Position numbers and translations under genes: made by a program. The notes below the pieces were generated by a model. It was not told the DNA's origin and did not search any database. It was given only the letters and a program-made list of their open reading frames with translations. Of a stretch of DNA of 64,000 nucleotides, positions 12,681-24,415 are shown piece by piece. The stretch is from Gentiana macrophylla (lineage: Eukaryota > Streptophyta > Magnoliopsida > Gentianales > Gentianaceae), in the NCBI GenBank assembly GCA_026214975.1, contig JAOBSW010000889.1, forward strand, positions 1 to 64,000. The letters run 5' to 3'. Position 1 is the stretch's first letter, and each line of letters starts with the position of its first letter.

Positions 12681-13082
12681 TGCAAGAGGATGCGTTTCTA
12701 TGTATTTGAGCATCGAGAGGCCACCACCACGGGCTTAGGGAACGCCGAGTACGACGGCCGGGCACGCTTTTCAAGTTTTTATTATTTTAATTGCGCACTC
12801 AATAAGGATACGATTATTAATCCGCTTGATCCGGAAATTCGTGTAATTAGCAATTAGATTTCCGCCATTTATCTAGGGATTATGATGGGATTCGTAGTTT
12901 TCATTGGATCCGCGCATTAGTGCCGGGAGAGGAGGCGCGTGGGAACCGTGACGGACGCTGATGCGACGATATGCACGCCGAAAGAGACGTAAACGAAAGA
13001 AGAAGAAGATAGGAACGAAAAAGGAAAAAGATGAGACGAAACGAGTGAAGAAAAAGATAGAACGAAAAAAAGTAAAAAGAGG

Positions 13083-13197
13083 GGGTGCAACACGAGGACT
13101 TCCTGTGGGGTCACCCATCCTAGTACTACTCTCGCCAAGCACGCTTAACTTCGGAGTTCATGGGATCCGTGCATTAGTGCCGGGTATGATCGCACCC
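13083..13197 (-). rRNA. 5S rRNA: 5S rRNA gene, copy 26
   Basis: 115 nt. Block 3 TTCATGGG; block 4 GTGCCGGGTATG. Its upstream spacer (13241-13345) carries the rare GAACGTCGAG haplotype. Confidence 0.95.
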
Positions 13198-13595
13198 GCA
13201 AGAGGATGCGTTTATGTATTTGAGCATTGAGAGGCCACCGACCACGGGGCGAGGGAACGTCGAGTACGACGGCCGGGCACGTTTTTCAAGTTTTTATTAT
13301 TTTAATTGCGTACTCAATAAGGATACGATTACTAATCCGTTTGATCCGGAAATTCGTGTAATTAGCAATTAGATTTCCGCCATTTATCTAGGGATTATGA
13401 TGGGATTCGTAGTTTTCATTGGATCCGCGCATTAGTGGTCGAGAGAGGCGCTGGGAACCGTGACGGACGCTGATGCGACGATATGCACGCCGAAAGAGAC
13501 GTAAACGAGTGAAGAAGAAGAGATAGAACGAAAAAAGGAAAAAGATGAGACGAAACGAGTGAAGAAAAAGATAGAACGAAAAAAAGTAAAAAGAG

Positions 13596-13707
13596 GGGTG
13601 CAACACGAGGACTTCCTGTGGGGTCACCCATCCTAGTACTACTCTCGCCAAGCACGCTTAACTTCGGAGTTCATGGGATCCGTGCATTAGTGTCGGTATG
13701 ATCGCAC
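13596..13707 (-). rRNA. 5S rRNA: 5S rRNA gene, copy 27
   Basis: 112 nt. Block 3 TTCATGGG; block 4 GTGTCGGTATG; 5' end GCACTG. Confidence 0.95.
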
Positions 13708-14105
13708 TGCTAAGAGGATGTTCTATGTATTTGAGCATTGAGAGGCCACCACCACGGGCTTAGGGAACGCCGAGTACGACGGCCGGGCACGCTTTTTCAA
13801 GTTTTTATTATTTTAATTGCGCACTAATAAGGATACGATTATTTAATCCGCTTGATCCGAAATCGTGTAATTAGCAATTAGATTTCGCCATTTATCTAGG
13901 GATTATGATGGGATTCATAGTTTTCATTGGATCCGGCGCATTAGTGCTGGGAGAGGAGGCGCGTGGGAACCGCACGGACGTTGATGCGACGATATGCACG
14001 CGAAAGAGACGTAAACGAGTGAAGAAGAAGATAGGAACGAAAAAAGGAAAAAAGATGAGACGAAAACGAGTGAAGAAAAAGATAGAACGAAAAAGTAAAA
14101 AAGAG

Positions 14106-14218
14106 GGGTGCAACACGAGGACTTCCAGGGGTCACCCATCCTAGTACTACTCTCGCCAAGCACGCTTAACTTCGGAGTTCGATGGGATCCGTGCATTAGT
14201 GTCGGTATGATCGCACCC
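14106..14218 (-). rRNA. 5S rRNA: 5S rRNA gene, copy 28
   Basis: 113 nt. Block 1 TTCCAGGGGTC; blocks 2-3 common short form; block 4 GTGTCGGTATG. Belongs to a unit with the GTTGATG-type spacer. Confidence 0.95.
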
Positions 14219-14621
14219 GCAAGAGGATGCGTTTCTATGTATTTGAGCATCGAGAGGCCACCACCACGGGCTTAGGGAACGCCGAGTACGACGGCCGGGC
14301 ACGCTTTTTCAAGTTTTTATTATTTTAATTATGCATCAATAAGGATACGATTATTTAATCCGCTTGATCCGAAATTCGTGTAATTAGCAATTAGATTTGC
14401 CATTTATCTAGGGATTATGATGGGATTCGTAGTTTTCATTGGATCCGCGATTAGTGCCGGGAGAGAGAGGCGCGTGGGAACCGTGACGGACGCTGATGCG
14501 ACGATATGCACGCCGAAAGAGACGTAAACGAAAGGAAGAAGAAGATAGAACGAAAAAAAGGAAAAAGATGAGACGTAAAACGAGTGAAGAAAAAGATAGA
14601 ACGAAAAAAAGTAAAAAGAGG

Positions 14622-14737
14622 GGGTGCAACACGAGGACTTCCTGTGGGGTCACCCATCCTAGTACTACTCTCGCCAAGCACGCTTAACTTCGGAGTTCGA
14701 TGGGATCCGTGCATTAGTGTCGGGTATGATCGCACCC
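14622..14737 (-). rRNA. 5S rRNA: 5S rRNA gene, copy 29
   Basis: 116 nt. Common short form; block 4 GTGTCGGGTATG. Confidence 0.95.
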
Positions 14738-15142
14738 GCAAGAGGATGCGCTTTATGTATTTGAGCATTGAGAGGCCACCACCACGGGCTTAGGGAACGC
14801 CGAGCACGACGGCCGGGCACGCTTTTTCAAGTTTTTATTATTTTAATTGGCGCACTAATAAGGATACGATTATTTAATCCGCTTGATCCGGAAATTCGTG
14901 TAATTAGCAATTAGATTTCCGTTTTCATTTATCTAGGGGATTATGATGGGATTCGTAGTTTTCATTGGATCCGCGATTAGTGCTGGGAGAGGAGGCGCGT
15001 GGGAACCGCACGGACGTTGATGCGACGATATGCACGCGAAAGAGACGTAAACGAGTGGAAGAAGAAGATAGGAACGAAAAAGGAAAAAGATGAGACTAAA
15101 ACGAGTGAAGAAAAAGATAGAACGAAAAAAAGTAAAAAAGAG

Positions 15143-15254
15143 GGGTGCAACACGAGGACTTCCTGTGGGGTCACCCATCCTAGTACTACTCTCGCCAAGC
15201 ACGCTTAACTTCGGAGTTCACGGGATCCGTGCATTAGTGTCGGTATGATCGCAC
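15143..15254 (-). rRNA. 5S rRNA: 5S rRNA gene, copy 30
   Basis: 112 nt. Block 3 TTCACGGG; block 4 GTGTCGGTATG; 5' end GCACTG. GTTGATG-type spacer downstream. Confidence 0.95.
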
Positions 15255-15654
15255 TGCAAGAGGATGCGTTTTTATGTATTTGAGCATCGAGAGGCCACCA
15301 CCACGGGCTTAGGGAACGCCGAGTACGACGGCCGGGCACGCTTTTTCAAGTTTTTATTATTTTAATTGCGCACTAATAAGGATACGATTATTTAATCCGC
15401 TTGATCCGGAAATTCGTGTAATTAGCAATTAGATTTCCGCCATTTATCTAGGGATTATGACGGGATTCGAGTTTTATTGGATCCGCGATTAGTGCCGGGA
15501 GAGGAGGCGCGTGGGAACCGTGACGGACGCTGATGCGACGATATGCACGCGAAAGAGACGTAAACGAGTGGAAGAAGAAGATAGGAACGAAAAAGGAAAA
15601 AGATGAGACTAAAACGAGTGAAGAAAAAGATAGAACGAAAAAAAGTAAAAAGAG

Positions 15655-15770
15655 GGGTGCAACACGAGGACTTCCTGTGGGGTCACCCATCCTAGTACTA
15701 CTCTCGCCAAGCACGCTTAACTTCGGAGTTCGATGGGATCCGTGCATTAGTGTCGGGTATGATCGCACCC
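15655..15770 (-). rRNA. 5S rRNA: 5S rRNA gene, copy 31
   Basis: 116 nt. Common short form; block 4 GTGTCGGGTATG. Confidence 0.95.
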
Positions 15771-16168
15771 GCAAGAGGATGCGTTTATGTATTTGAGCAT
15801 CGAGAGGCCACCACCACGGGCTAGGGAACGCCGAGTACGACGGCCGGGCACGCTTTTTCAAGTTTTTATTATTTTAATTGCGCACTAATAAGGATACGAC
15901 ATTTAATCCGCTTGATCCGGAAATTCGTGTAATTAGCAATTAGATTTCCGCCATTTATCTAGGGATTATGACGGGATTCGAGTTTTCATTGGATCCGCGA
16001 TTAGTGCCGGGAGAGGAGGCGCGTGGGAACCGTGACGGACGCTGATGCGACGATATGCACGCCGAAAGAGACGTAAACGAAAGTGAAGAAGAAGATAGGA
16101 ACGAAAAAAGGAAAAAGATGAGATTTAAAACGAGTGAAGAAAAAGATAGAACGAAAAAGTAAAAAGAG

Positions 16169-16282
16169 GGGTGCAACACGAGGACTTCCTGTGGGGTCAC
16201 CCATCCTAGTACTACTCTCGCCAAGCACGCTTAACTTCGGAGTTCGATGGGATCCGTGCATTAGTGTCGGTATGATCGCACC
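16169..16282 (-). rRNA. 5S rRNA: 5S rRNA gene, copy 32
   Basis: 114 nt. Common short form; block 4 GTGTCGGTATG. Short downstream T-run, as in copy 17. Confidence 0.95.
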
Positions 16283-16683
16283 GCAAGAGGATGCGCTCTA
16301 TGTATTTGAGCATTGAGAGGCCACCACCACGGGCGTAGGAACGCCGAGTACGACGGCCGGGCACGCTTTTTCAAGTTTTTATTATTTTAATTGCGCACTC
16401 AATAAGGATACGATTATTTAATCCGCTTGATCCGAAATTCGTGTAATTAGCAATTAGATTTTGCCATTTATCTAGGGATTATGATGGGATTCGTAGTTTT
16501 CATTGGATCCGGCGCATTAGTGTTGGGAGAGGAGGCGCGTGGGAACCGCACGGACGTTGATGCGACGATATGCACGCGAAAGAGACGTAAACGAGTGAAG
16601 AAGAAGATAGGAACGAAAAAGGAAAAAGATGAGACGAAAACGAGTGAAGAAAAAGATAGGAACGAAAAAAAAGTAAAAAAGAG

Positions 16684-16796
16684 GGGTGCAACACGAGGAC
16701 TTCCTGTGGGGTCACCCATCCTAGTACTACTCTCGCCAAGCACGCTTAACTTCGGAGTTCATGGGATCCGCATTAGTGTGTTGTATGATCGCACCC
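16684..16796 (-). rRNA. 5S rRNA: 5S rRNA gene, copy 33
   Basis: 113 nt. TG lost after the BamHI site (GGATCCGCATTAG); block 3 TTCATGGG; block 4 GTGTGTTGTATG. GTTGATG-type spacer. Confidence 0.94.
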
Positions 16797-17202
16797 GCAA
16801 GAGGATGCGTTTATGTATTTGAGCATTGAGAGGCCACCCACCACGGGCGTAGGAACGCCGAGTACGACGGCCGGGCACGCTTTTTCAAGTTTTTATTATT
16901 TTAATTGGCGCACTCAATAAGGATACGATTATTTAATCCGCTTGATCCGGAAATTCGTGTAATTAGCAATTAGATTTCCGCCATTTATCTAGTGGGATTA
17001 TGATGGGATTCGTAGTTTTCATTGGATCCGCGATTAGTGCCGGGAGAGGAGGCGCGTGGGAACCGTGACGGACGCTGATGCGACGATATGCACGCCGAAA
17101 GAGACGTAAACGAGTGAAGAAGAAGATAGGAACGAAAAAAGGAAAAAGATGAGACGTAAAACGAGTGAAGAAAAAGATAGAACGAAAAAAAGTAAAAAGA
17201 GG

Positions 17203-17318
17203 GGGTGCAACACGAGGACTTCCTGTGGGGTCACCCATCCTAGTACTACTCTCGCCAAGCACGCTTAACTTCGGAGTTCGATGGGATCCGTGCATTAGTG
17301 TCGGGTATGATCGCACCC
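17203..17318 (-). rRNA. 5S rRNA: 5S rRNA gene, copy 34
   Basis: 116 nt. Common short form; block 4 GTGTCGGGTATG. Confidence 0.95.
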
Positions 17319-17720
17319 GCTAAGAGGATGCGTTTCTATGTATTTGAGCATCGAGAGGCCACCACCACGGGCGTAGGAACGCCGAGTACGACGGCCGGGC
17401 ACGTTTTTCAAGTTTTTATTATTTTAATTGGCGCACTAATAAGGATACGATTATTAATCCGCTTGATCCGGAAATTCGTGTAATTAGCAATTAGATTTCC
17501 GCCATTTATCTAGGGATTATGACGGGATTCGTAGTTTTCATTGGATCCGCGATTAGTGTCGGGAGAGGAGGCGCGTGGGAACCGTGACGGACGCTGATGC
17601 GACGATATGCACGCCGAAAGAGACGTAAACGAGTGGAAGAAGAAGATAGAACGAAAAAAGGAAAAAGATGAGAGACGAAACGAGTGAAGAAAAAGATAGA
17701 ACGAAAAAAAGTAAAAAGAG

Positions 17721-17834
17721 GGGTGCAACACGAGGACTTCCTGGGGTCACCCATCCTAGTACTACTCTCGCCAAGCACGCTTAACTTCGGAGTTCGACGG
17801 GATCCGTGCATTAGTGTCGGGTATGATCGCACCC
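17721..17834 (-). rRNA. 5S rRNA: 5S rRNA gene, copy 35
   Basis: 114 nt. Block 1 TTCCTGGGGTC; block 3 TTCGACGGG; block 4 GTGTCGGGTATG. Confidence 0.95.
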
Positions 17835-18237
17835 GCTAAGAGGATGCGTTTATGTATTTGAGCATCGAGAGGCCACCACCACGGGCGCAGGGAACGCCGA
17901 GCACGACGGCCGGGCACGCTTTTTCAAGTTTTTATTATTTTAATTGGCGCACTCAATAAGGATACGATTATTAATCCGCTTGATCCGAAATTCGTGTAAT
18001 TAGCAATTAGATTTCCGCCATTTATCTAGGGATTATGACGGGATTCGTAGTTTTATTGGATCCGCGCGATTAGTGTTGGGGAGAGGAGGCGCGTGGGAAC
18101 CGTGACGGACGCTGATGCGACGATATGCACGCGCGAAAGAGACGTAAACGAGTGAAGAAGAAGATAGGAACGAAAAAGGAAAAAGATGAGACGAAACGAG
18201 TGAAGAAAAAGATAGAACGAAAAAAAGTAAAAAGAGG

Positions 18238-18351
18238 GGGTGCAACACGAGGACTTCCTGTGGGGTCACCCATCCTAGTACTACTCTCGCCAAGCACGCT
18301 TAACTTCGGAGTTCATGGGATCCGTGCATTAGTGTCGGTATGATCGCACCC
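18238..18351 (-). rRNA. 5S rRNA: 5S rRNA gene, copy 36
   Basis: 114 nt. Block 3 TTCATGGG; block 4 GTGTCGGTATG. Confidence 0.95.
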
Positions 18352-18751
18352 GCAAGAGGATGCGTTCTATGTATTTGAGCATTGAGAGGCCACCACCACG
18401 GGCGTAGGAACGCCGAGTACGACGGCCGGGCACGCTTTTCAAGTTTTTATTATTTTAATTGGCGCACTCAATAAGGATACGACATTTAATCCGCTTGATC
18501 CGAAATTCGTGTAATTAGCAATTAGATTTCCGCTTTCATTTATCTAGGGATTATGACGGGATTCGAGTTTTTATTGATCCGCGATTAGTGTCGGGAGAGG
18601 AGGCGCGTGGGAACCGTGACGGACGTTGATGCGACGATATGCACGCCGAAAGAGACGTAAACGAGCGGAAGAAGAAGATAGGAACGAAAAAGGAAAAAGA
18701 TGAGACGAAACGAGTGAAGAAAAAGATAGAACGAAAAAAAGTAAAAAGAGG

Positions 18752-18868
18752 GGGTGCAACACGAGGACTTCCTGTGGGGTCACCCATCCTAGTACTACTA
18801 CTCTCGCCAAGCACGCTTAACTTCGGAGTTCACGGGATCCGTGCATTAGTGCGGGTATGATCGCACCC
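18752..18868 (-). rRNA. 5S rRNA: 5S rRNA gene, copy 37
   Basis: 117 nt. An extra ACT triplet lies before block 2 (GTACTACTACTCTCGCC); block 3 TTCACGGG; block 4 GTGCGGGTATG. Confidence 0.95.
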
Positions 18869-19267
18869 GCTAAGAGGATGCTTTTATGTATTTGAGCATC
18901 GAGAGGCCACCGACCACGGGCGTAGGGAACGCCGAGTACGACGGCCGGGCACGCTTTTTCAAGTTTTTATTATTTTAATTGGCGCACTAATAAGGATACG
19001 ATTATTTAATCCGCTTGATCCGGAAATTCGTGTAATTAGCAATTAGATTTCCGCCATTTATCTAGGGATTATGACGGGATTCAGAGTTTTCATTGGATCC
19101 GCGATTAGTGCCGGGAGAGGAGGCGCTGGGAACCGTGACGGACGTTGATGCGACGATATGCACGCGAAAGAGACGTAAACGAGTGAAGAAGAAGATAGAA
19201 CGAAAAAGGAAAAAGATGAGACGAAACGAGTGAAGAAAAAGATAGGAACGAAAAAAAGTAAAAAGAG

Positions 19268-19381
19268 GGGTGCAACACGAGGACTTCCAGGGGTCACCCA
19301 TCCTAGTACTACTCTCGCCAAGCACGCTTAACTTCGGAGTTCGATGGGATCCGTGCATTAGTGTCCGGGTATGATCGCACC
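19268..19381 (-). rRNA. 5S rRNA: 5S rRNA gene, copy 38
   Basis: 114 nt. Block 1 TTCCAGGGGTC; block 4 GTGTCCGGGTATG. Confidence 0.95.
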
Positions 19382-19784
19382 GCTAAGAGGATGCTTTTAT
19401 GTATTTGAGCATCGAGAGGCCACCCACCACGGGCGTAGGAACGCCGAGTACGACGGCCGGGCACGCTTTTTCAAGTTTTTATTATTTTAATTGCGCACTC
19501 AATAAGGATACGATTATTAATCCGCTTGATCCGGAAATTCGTGTAATTAGCAATTAGATTTCCGCCATTTATCTAGGGATTATGACGGGATTCAGAGTTT
19601 TCATTGATCCGCGATTAGTGCCGGGAGAGGAGGCGCGCGGGGAACCGTGACGGACGCTGATGCGACGATATGCACGCCGAAAGAGACGTAAACGAGTGAA
19701 GAAGAAGATAGGAACGAAAAAAGGAAAAAGATGAGACGTAAAACGAGTGAAGAAAAAGATAGAACGAAAAAAAGTAAAAAGAGG

Positions 19785-19899
19785 GGGTGCAACACGAGGA
19801 CTTCCTGTGGGGTCACCCATCCTAGTACTACTCTCGCCAAGCACGCTTAACTTCGGAGTTCGATGGGATCCGTGCATTAGTGCCGGTATGATCGCACCC
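19785..19899 (-). rRNA. 5S rRNA: 5S rRNA gene, copy 39
   Basis: 115 nt. Common short form; block 4 GTGCCGGTATG. Its promoter region lacks two bases (AAGAGGTGC for AAGAGGATGC). Confidence 0.95.
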
Positions 19900-20292
19900 G
19901 CAAGAGGTGCTTTATGTATTTGAGCATCGAGAGGCCACCGACCACGGGCGTAGGGAACGCCGAGTACGACGGCCGGGCACGCTTTTTCAAGTTTTTATTA
20001 TTTTAATTGCGCACTAATAAGGATACGATTATTAATCCGCTTGATCCGAAATTCGTGTAATTAGCAATTAGATTTGCCATTTATCTAGGGATTATGATGG
20101 GATTCGTGAGTTTTCATTGGATCCGCGATTAGTGTCGGGAGAGGAGGCGCGTGGGAACCGTGACGGACGCTGATGCGACGATATGCACGCGAAAGAGACG
20201 TAAACGAGTGAAGAAGAAGATAGGAACGAAAAAGGAAAAAGATGAGACGAAACGAGTGAAGAAAAAGATAGAACGAAAAAAAGTAAAAAGAG

Positions 20293-20407
20293 GGGTGCAA
20301 CACGAGGACTTCCTGTGGGGTCACCCATCCTAGTACTACTCTCGCCAAGCACGCTTAACTTCGGAGTTCGATGGGATCCGTGCATTAGTGCCGGGTATGA
20401 TCGCACC
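20293..20407 (-). rRNA. 5S rRNA: 5S rRNA gene, copy 40
   Basis: 115 nt. Common short form; block 4 GTGCCGGGTATG; 5' end GCACCTG. Confidence 0.95.
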
Positions 20408-20808
20408 TGCAAGAGGATGCTTTTATGTATTTGAGCATCGAGAGGCCACCACCACGGGCGCAGGGAACGCCGAGTACGACGGCCGGGCACGCTTTTTTTC
20501 AAGTTTTTATTATTTTAATTGCGCACTAATAAGGATACGATTATTAATCCGCTTGATCCGGAAATTCGTGTAATTAGCAATTAGATTTCCGCTTTCATTT
20601 ATCTAGGGATTATGACGGGATTCGTAGTTTTCATTGGATCCGCGATTAGTGTTGGAGAGGAGGCGCTGGGAACCGTGACGGACGTTGATGCGACGATATG
20701 CACGCCGAAAGAGACGTAAACGAGTGAAGAAGAAGATAGAACGAAAAAGGAAAAAGATGAGACGAAACGAGTGAAGAAAAAGATAGAACGAAAAAAAGTA
20801 AAAAAGAG

Positions 20809-20923
20809 GGGTGCAACACGAGGACTTCCTGTGGGGTCACCCATCCTAGTACTATTACTCGCCAAGCACGCTTAACTTCGGAGTTCGATGGGATCCGTGC
20901 ATTAGTGTCGTATGATCGCACCC
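20809..20923 (-). rRNA. 5S rRNA: 5S rRNA gene, copy 41
   Basis: 115 nt. Altered before block 2 (TACTATTACTCGCC); block 4 GTGTCGTATG. Confidence 0.94.
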
Positions 20924-21317
20924 GCAAGAGGATGCGCTATGTATTTGAGCATCGAGAGGCCACCACCACGGGCTAGGAACGCCGAGTACGACGGCCGGGC
21001 ACGCTTTTCAAGTTTTTATTATTTTAATTGGCGCACTAATAAGGATACGATTATTTAATCCGCTTGATCCGGAAATTCGTGTAATTAGCAATTAGATTTC
21101 CGCCATTTATCTAGGGATTATGACGGGATTCGTAGTTTTCATTGGATCCGCGATTAGTGTCGGAGAGGAGGCGCGTGGGAACCGTGACGGACGCTGATGC
21201 GACGATATGCACGCCGAAAGAGACGAAACGAGTGGAAAGAAGAAGATAGAACGAAAAAGGAAAAAGATGAGACGAAACGAGTGAAGAAAAAGATAGAACG
21301 AAAAAAAGTAAAAAGAG

Positions 21318-21429
21318 GGGTGCAACACGAGGACTTCCCTGGGGTCACCCATCCTAGTACTACTCTCGCCAAGCACGCTTAACTTCGGAGTTCACGGGAT
21401 CCGTGCATTAGTGTCGGGTATGATCGCAC
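21318..21429 (-). rRNA. 5S rRNA: 5S rRNA gene, copy 42 (last of left array)
   Basis: 112 nt. Block 1 TTCCCTGGGGTC; block 3 TTCACGGG; block 4 GTGTCGGGTATG; 5' end GCACTC. Its upstream spacer continues to 21663, where the retrotransposon begins. Confidence 0.95.
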
Positions 21430-21663
21430 TCGCAAGAGGATGCTTATGTATTTGAGCATCGAGAGGCCACCACCACGGGCTTAGGGAACGCCGAGTACGA
21501 CGGCCGGGCACGCTTTTCAAGTTTTTATTATTTTAATTGCGATCAATAAGGATACGATTATTTAATCCGCTTGATCCGAAATTCGTGTAATTAGCAATTA
21601 GATTTTCGCCATTTATCTCAGGGATTATGACGGGATTCGTGAGTTTTCATTGGATCCGCGATT

Positions 21664-22879
21664 CCCTATCTCTGATTATATATTGCGCTTTTTATTCGGG
21701 ATTGTGATTCACAATTTTCACCTAAACATGAACCCACCTTTTAGAAAGTTCATCTATCAATCTATTATCTTCCGATGTAAGATTAACGCCGTTTAATAAA
21801 TCCGAGGATGCAAACTTGTGTTTATAATCTAAGAATCGGGCACTCCATTAACTTCAAGTATTATAGATTCGGAAGTTATTATTCTTATTCATGGTGATCT
21901 GTGGTTTATTAAGACTTCCATCAACACAAACAATCAACACATGCATATCTTCCGATATAAAAGCAAATTACAAACATGAATAAGCATGAATAAGAAACAA
22001 CCTTTTATGAAAACTCACAAGATAATCGAAGAAAACTTAAATCAACAATTGTTGGACGGGTTTCACAATACTCGCTTTGACGTAAGCTTTTAGCCTCTAA
22101 CATCCTCAACAACTCCAAATTCTGCGTAAAAGTGCATAAAAAGTAACTAGTGTTTTATCTAAATTAAGAGCATAAAAATAGAATAAAGAGATGAAAAATC
22201 AGCTAAAGCCGCCTGTGTTTAGGTTTTGGAATAATGTGTAAGACCTCTTTGAGAAAACAAATTGACTATATATAGATTTTAAAGTTGGTTCTCATGCAGT
22301 CGTACACCGACGCCTGCGCCGAAACCTTTGGAACGCTCGGTCTACTCTCTCATAAAACTGGAACCGGGCACGATGCTGCTTACTGTATCGACCGTCCATC
22401 CAAATGGCCCATCTACTCCAGCCATTCAAACTTCCCGACTAAAGCAGCTGACATCCTCAGAACGCTGGTTTCAATTGCATCGCACGCCGGGCCCAACCGA
22501 CGGAGATTCTCGACGCCAGCTTTGCGATATGAGATCGATTTTGATTTATTGATCTTTATCCTTTCTATCTCTATCCCACTTCTTCATTATCTCTTTTTAT
22601 CATCATATATCTCTTAACTTAATCAACTTTGATCATCTGAGCCTCCAAATATGTATCTATAACACATAAAACATCGCGAAATGTAATAATGCTCAAATAA
22701 TCATAAAATCACGAATTAAAACACATAAATCAACCGCAGTAGCTTATGACATTAACTCATTTAAAATCTCATTTGCTCAATATATCCATTAAACCCTCGC
22801 TTATGCAATTTAGTACAAATAATGTGGGAAAAATATCATAGAATATAGCGTTATAAATCAGATAAATTCACTCCTAACA
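21664..22879 (-). repeat. Partial 3' LTR (U3 plus R-like part)
   Basis: On the minus strand the LTR starts TGTTAGGAGTG at 22879, directly after the polypurine tract, and runs left for 1216 bp until it meets 5S spacer at 21660-21664. Compared with the complete LTR at 62377-63985 it lacks the last ~400 bp. It contains a TATA box (22267-22274) and a minus-strand AATAAA (plus strand TTTATT at 21691-21696) 33 bases before the end. The 21660-22214 part is shared with 34611-35149, with many small indels between the copies. Confidence 0.88.
22267..22274 (-). promoter_or_regulatory. LTR TATA box (3' LTR copy)
   Basis: TATATATA, matching the TATATAG at 62967 in the full LTR. The truncated 5' LTR of this same element begins at the position equivalent to 22214, about 60 bases downstream. 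Confidence 0.6.
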
Positions 22880-22894
22880 ACTCCCCCACACTTA
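22880..22894 (-). other. Polypurine tract of the gypsy element
   Basis: Minus strand reads TAAGTGTGGGGGAGT immediately before the LTR start TGTTAG. This is the classical plus-strand primer position and resembles polypurine tracts of plant Ty3/gypsy elements. Confidence 0.85.
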
Positions 22895-24400
22895 AGTTTT
22901 TGCTCGTCCCGAGCAAACAAACAAAAGTTAGGCTCAGAGAATAATGTGCATCTAAACGGCATAACACATATCCAATAAATCGGGAAGTTCACCCTTGTGC
23001 GCAGCATAGCCATAATAAACTTCCACTATATCCAAACTCGAGTAAAACTCAAAGCAACGACTAACACCTAATACTAGTGTAGACTAGTAATAAAGGACTT
23101 CTTCATAAGATGGTAACTACAAACGTGATACATAATCCCGAAAAGAATGATCGGTCATAGGTCTGTGGCCTTTCCTGTTGCTACCTCGTAGGATAATCTT
23201 TACAACAGAATCCAGCCGGTTTCTACTCTGGAAGCAAGGCGCACGATATAACAGTCTTATATACATTTACATAACACTTTATCGCTTGATTTAACTTTTC
23301 CTTAAAACACACATCGTAATGAGCTCTTGCCTCCGCATAGCAGTAATAGTGACATTTGAGATAATACCCTACCTTACTCCAATCATATAAAGCAAACTTT
23401 CTTCTCCTAATCGTCGTGGAGTTTTAGTCAAGCTATAGTGGTATACAGACATAACGCAGATACCCTATCTCACCAAATCATCGATCTAGCCAATGATAAT
23501 AACAAATAATTTCATATTAATTCAACTCTTTCATTTGACAATAAGTTACGTGTTACTTACTCGCCATTCAAAACCTCGTGATATTCAGCAAGATATCATA
23601 CTGATCTGGGCAACAATAACCATCATAAATCTCACACATTATGTGTAGCACCTAAGCACATGACTTACGCAGAAAATCAAAAATCACTAATCCAAAAGCG
23701 GTATAGCTTTATAAATTAGCTTTATCGCTCACTATGGCTCGTGAAAAGATAGTGCCAGGTGAAACATTTAACTTACCAAATATAATGATAACGAAGCATA
23801 GATGACTATCAAACACAAAGAACATTAACATGTATTGCCTACTCTCGACAGAAACAAAAACAACAAGTGTCGGAAAATTTAAAATTTTACGCTCATTTTA
23901 GCCCATTGGCATAGAAACATTACTTAAATAAACAAAATGTAGATACATATCTAAACATTCCTCCCTACACTTAAAAACAATCAACATGTCCTTATGCTAA
24001 AGTAAAACGAAGAAAAAGGAAAAGACTTAGCTGATTTACATCGAACTCGAATCGCTGGTCAGCCGGAGCCTTCATACGATGATATCAAGAATGCGTAACT
24101 GCATAAATGTGTGATACCTCGGCACAACTTAGACAAATATGGAACCATCTCGGGAAAACGGGAGTCGCAACCAACATGAAAAGAGATATCAAAAATAAAG
24201 ATAAACTGTATGAGAGCACTCAATACATCCGTAAAGTCAAAACACAAATGAAATGAAAGTATGCGCTACCTTACGGCTTACAAGATCCATCGAAACAAAT
24301 AGTAGCAATATCAGCCATACAACGAACCGTATATGGCAAATCGTCAATACAAAACAAATCATAATGTGAAAATAGGCAAAATAAGATCAAGGTTGGCTCG
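22895..24400. other. AT-rich post-pol untranslated region
   Basis: About 1.5 kb between the polypurine tract and the env-position ORF relic. It is AT-rich on both strands with many stops in every frame. I see no recognisable domain, tRNA, tandem repeat or terminal repeat. It belongs to the long 3' region that Athila-group elements carry after integrase. Confidence 0.5.
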
Positions 24401-24415
24401 GCGCCGCAGGAATCA

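Larger units (their letters stand above)
1..21663 (-). repeat. 5S rDNA tandem array, left block (42 genes, ~516 bp units)
   Basis: Head-to-tail array with every 5S gene on the minus strand; spacing of the first to last gene gives a mean unit of about 516 bp. The window opens inside a unit. Each spacer, read on the plus strand after the gene, holds the upstream promoter region, a GC-rich stretch (GAACGCCGAGTACGACGG), a T-rich stretch, a block beginning AATCCGCTTGATCC, a BamHI site (GGATCCGCG), a GC-rich block (GGGAGAGGAGGCGCG) and an A/G-rich 49-bp duplication that precedes the next gene. No other gene is visible in the ~400-bp spacers. For the single copies listed below I score four plus-strand blocks against the expected plant sequence: block 1 TTCCCAGGGGGTC, block 2 GCCCAAGC, block 3 TTCTGATGGGATCCGGTG, block 4 GTGCTGGTATG. 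The commonest state is TTCCTGTGGGGTC, GCCAAGC, TTCGATGGGATCCGTG and GTGTCGG(G)TATG. Gene ends are placed on GGGTGCAAC and GCACC(C) and may be off by 1-3 bases. Confidence 0.97.

Noticed and set aside
22285..22617. Plus-strand ORF of 110 codons
   Set aside because: It lies inside the U3 part of the minus-strand element's LTR, has no recognisable domain and is not open in the copy at 62540-62960.
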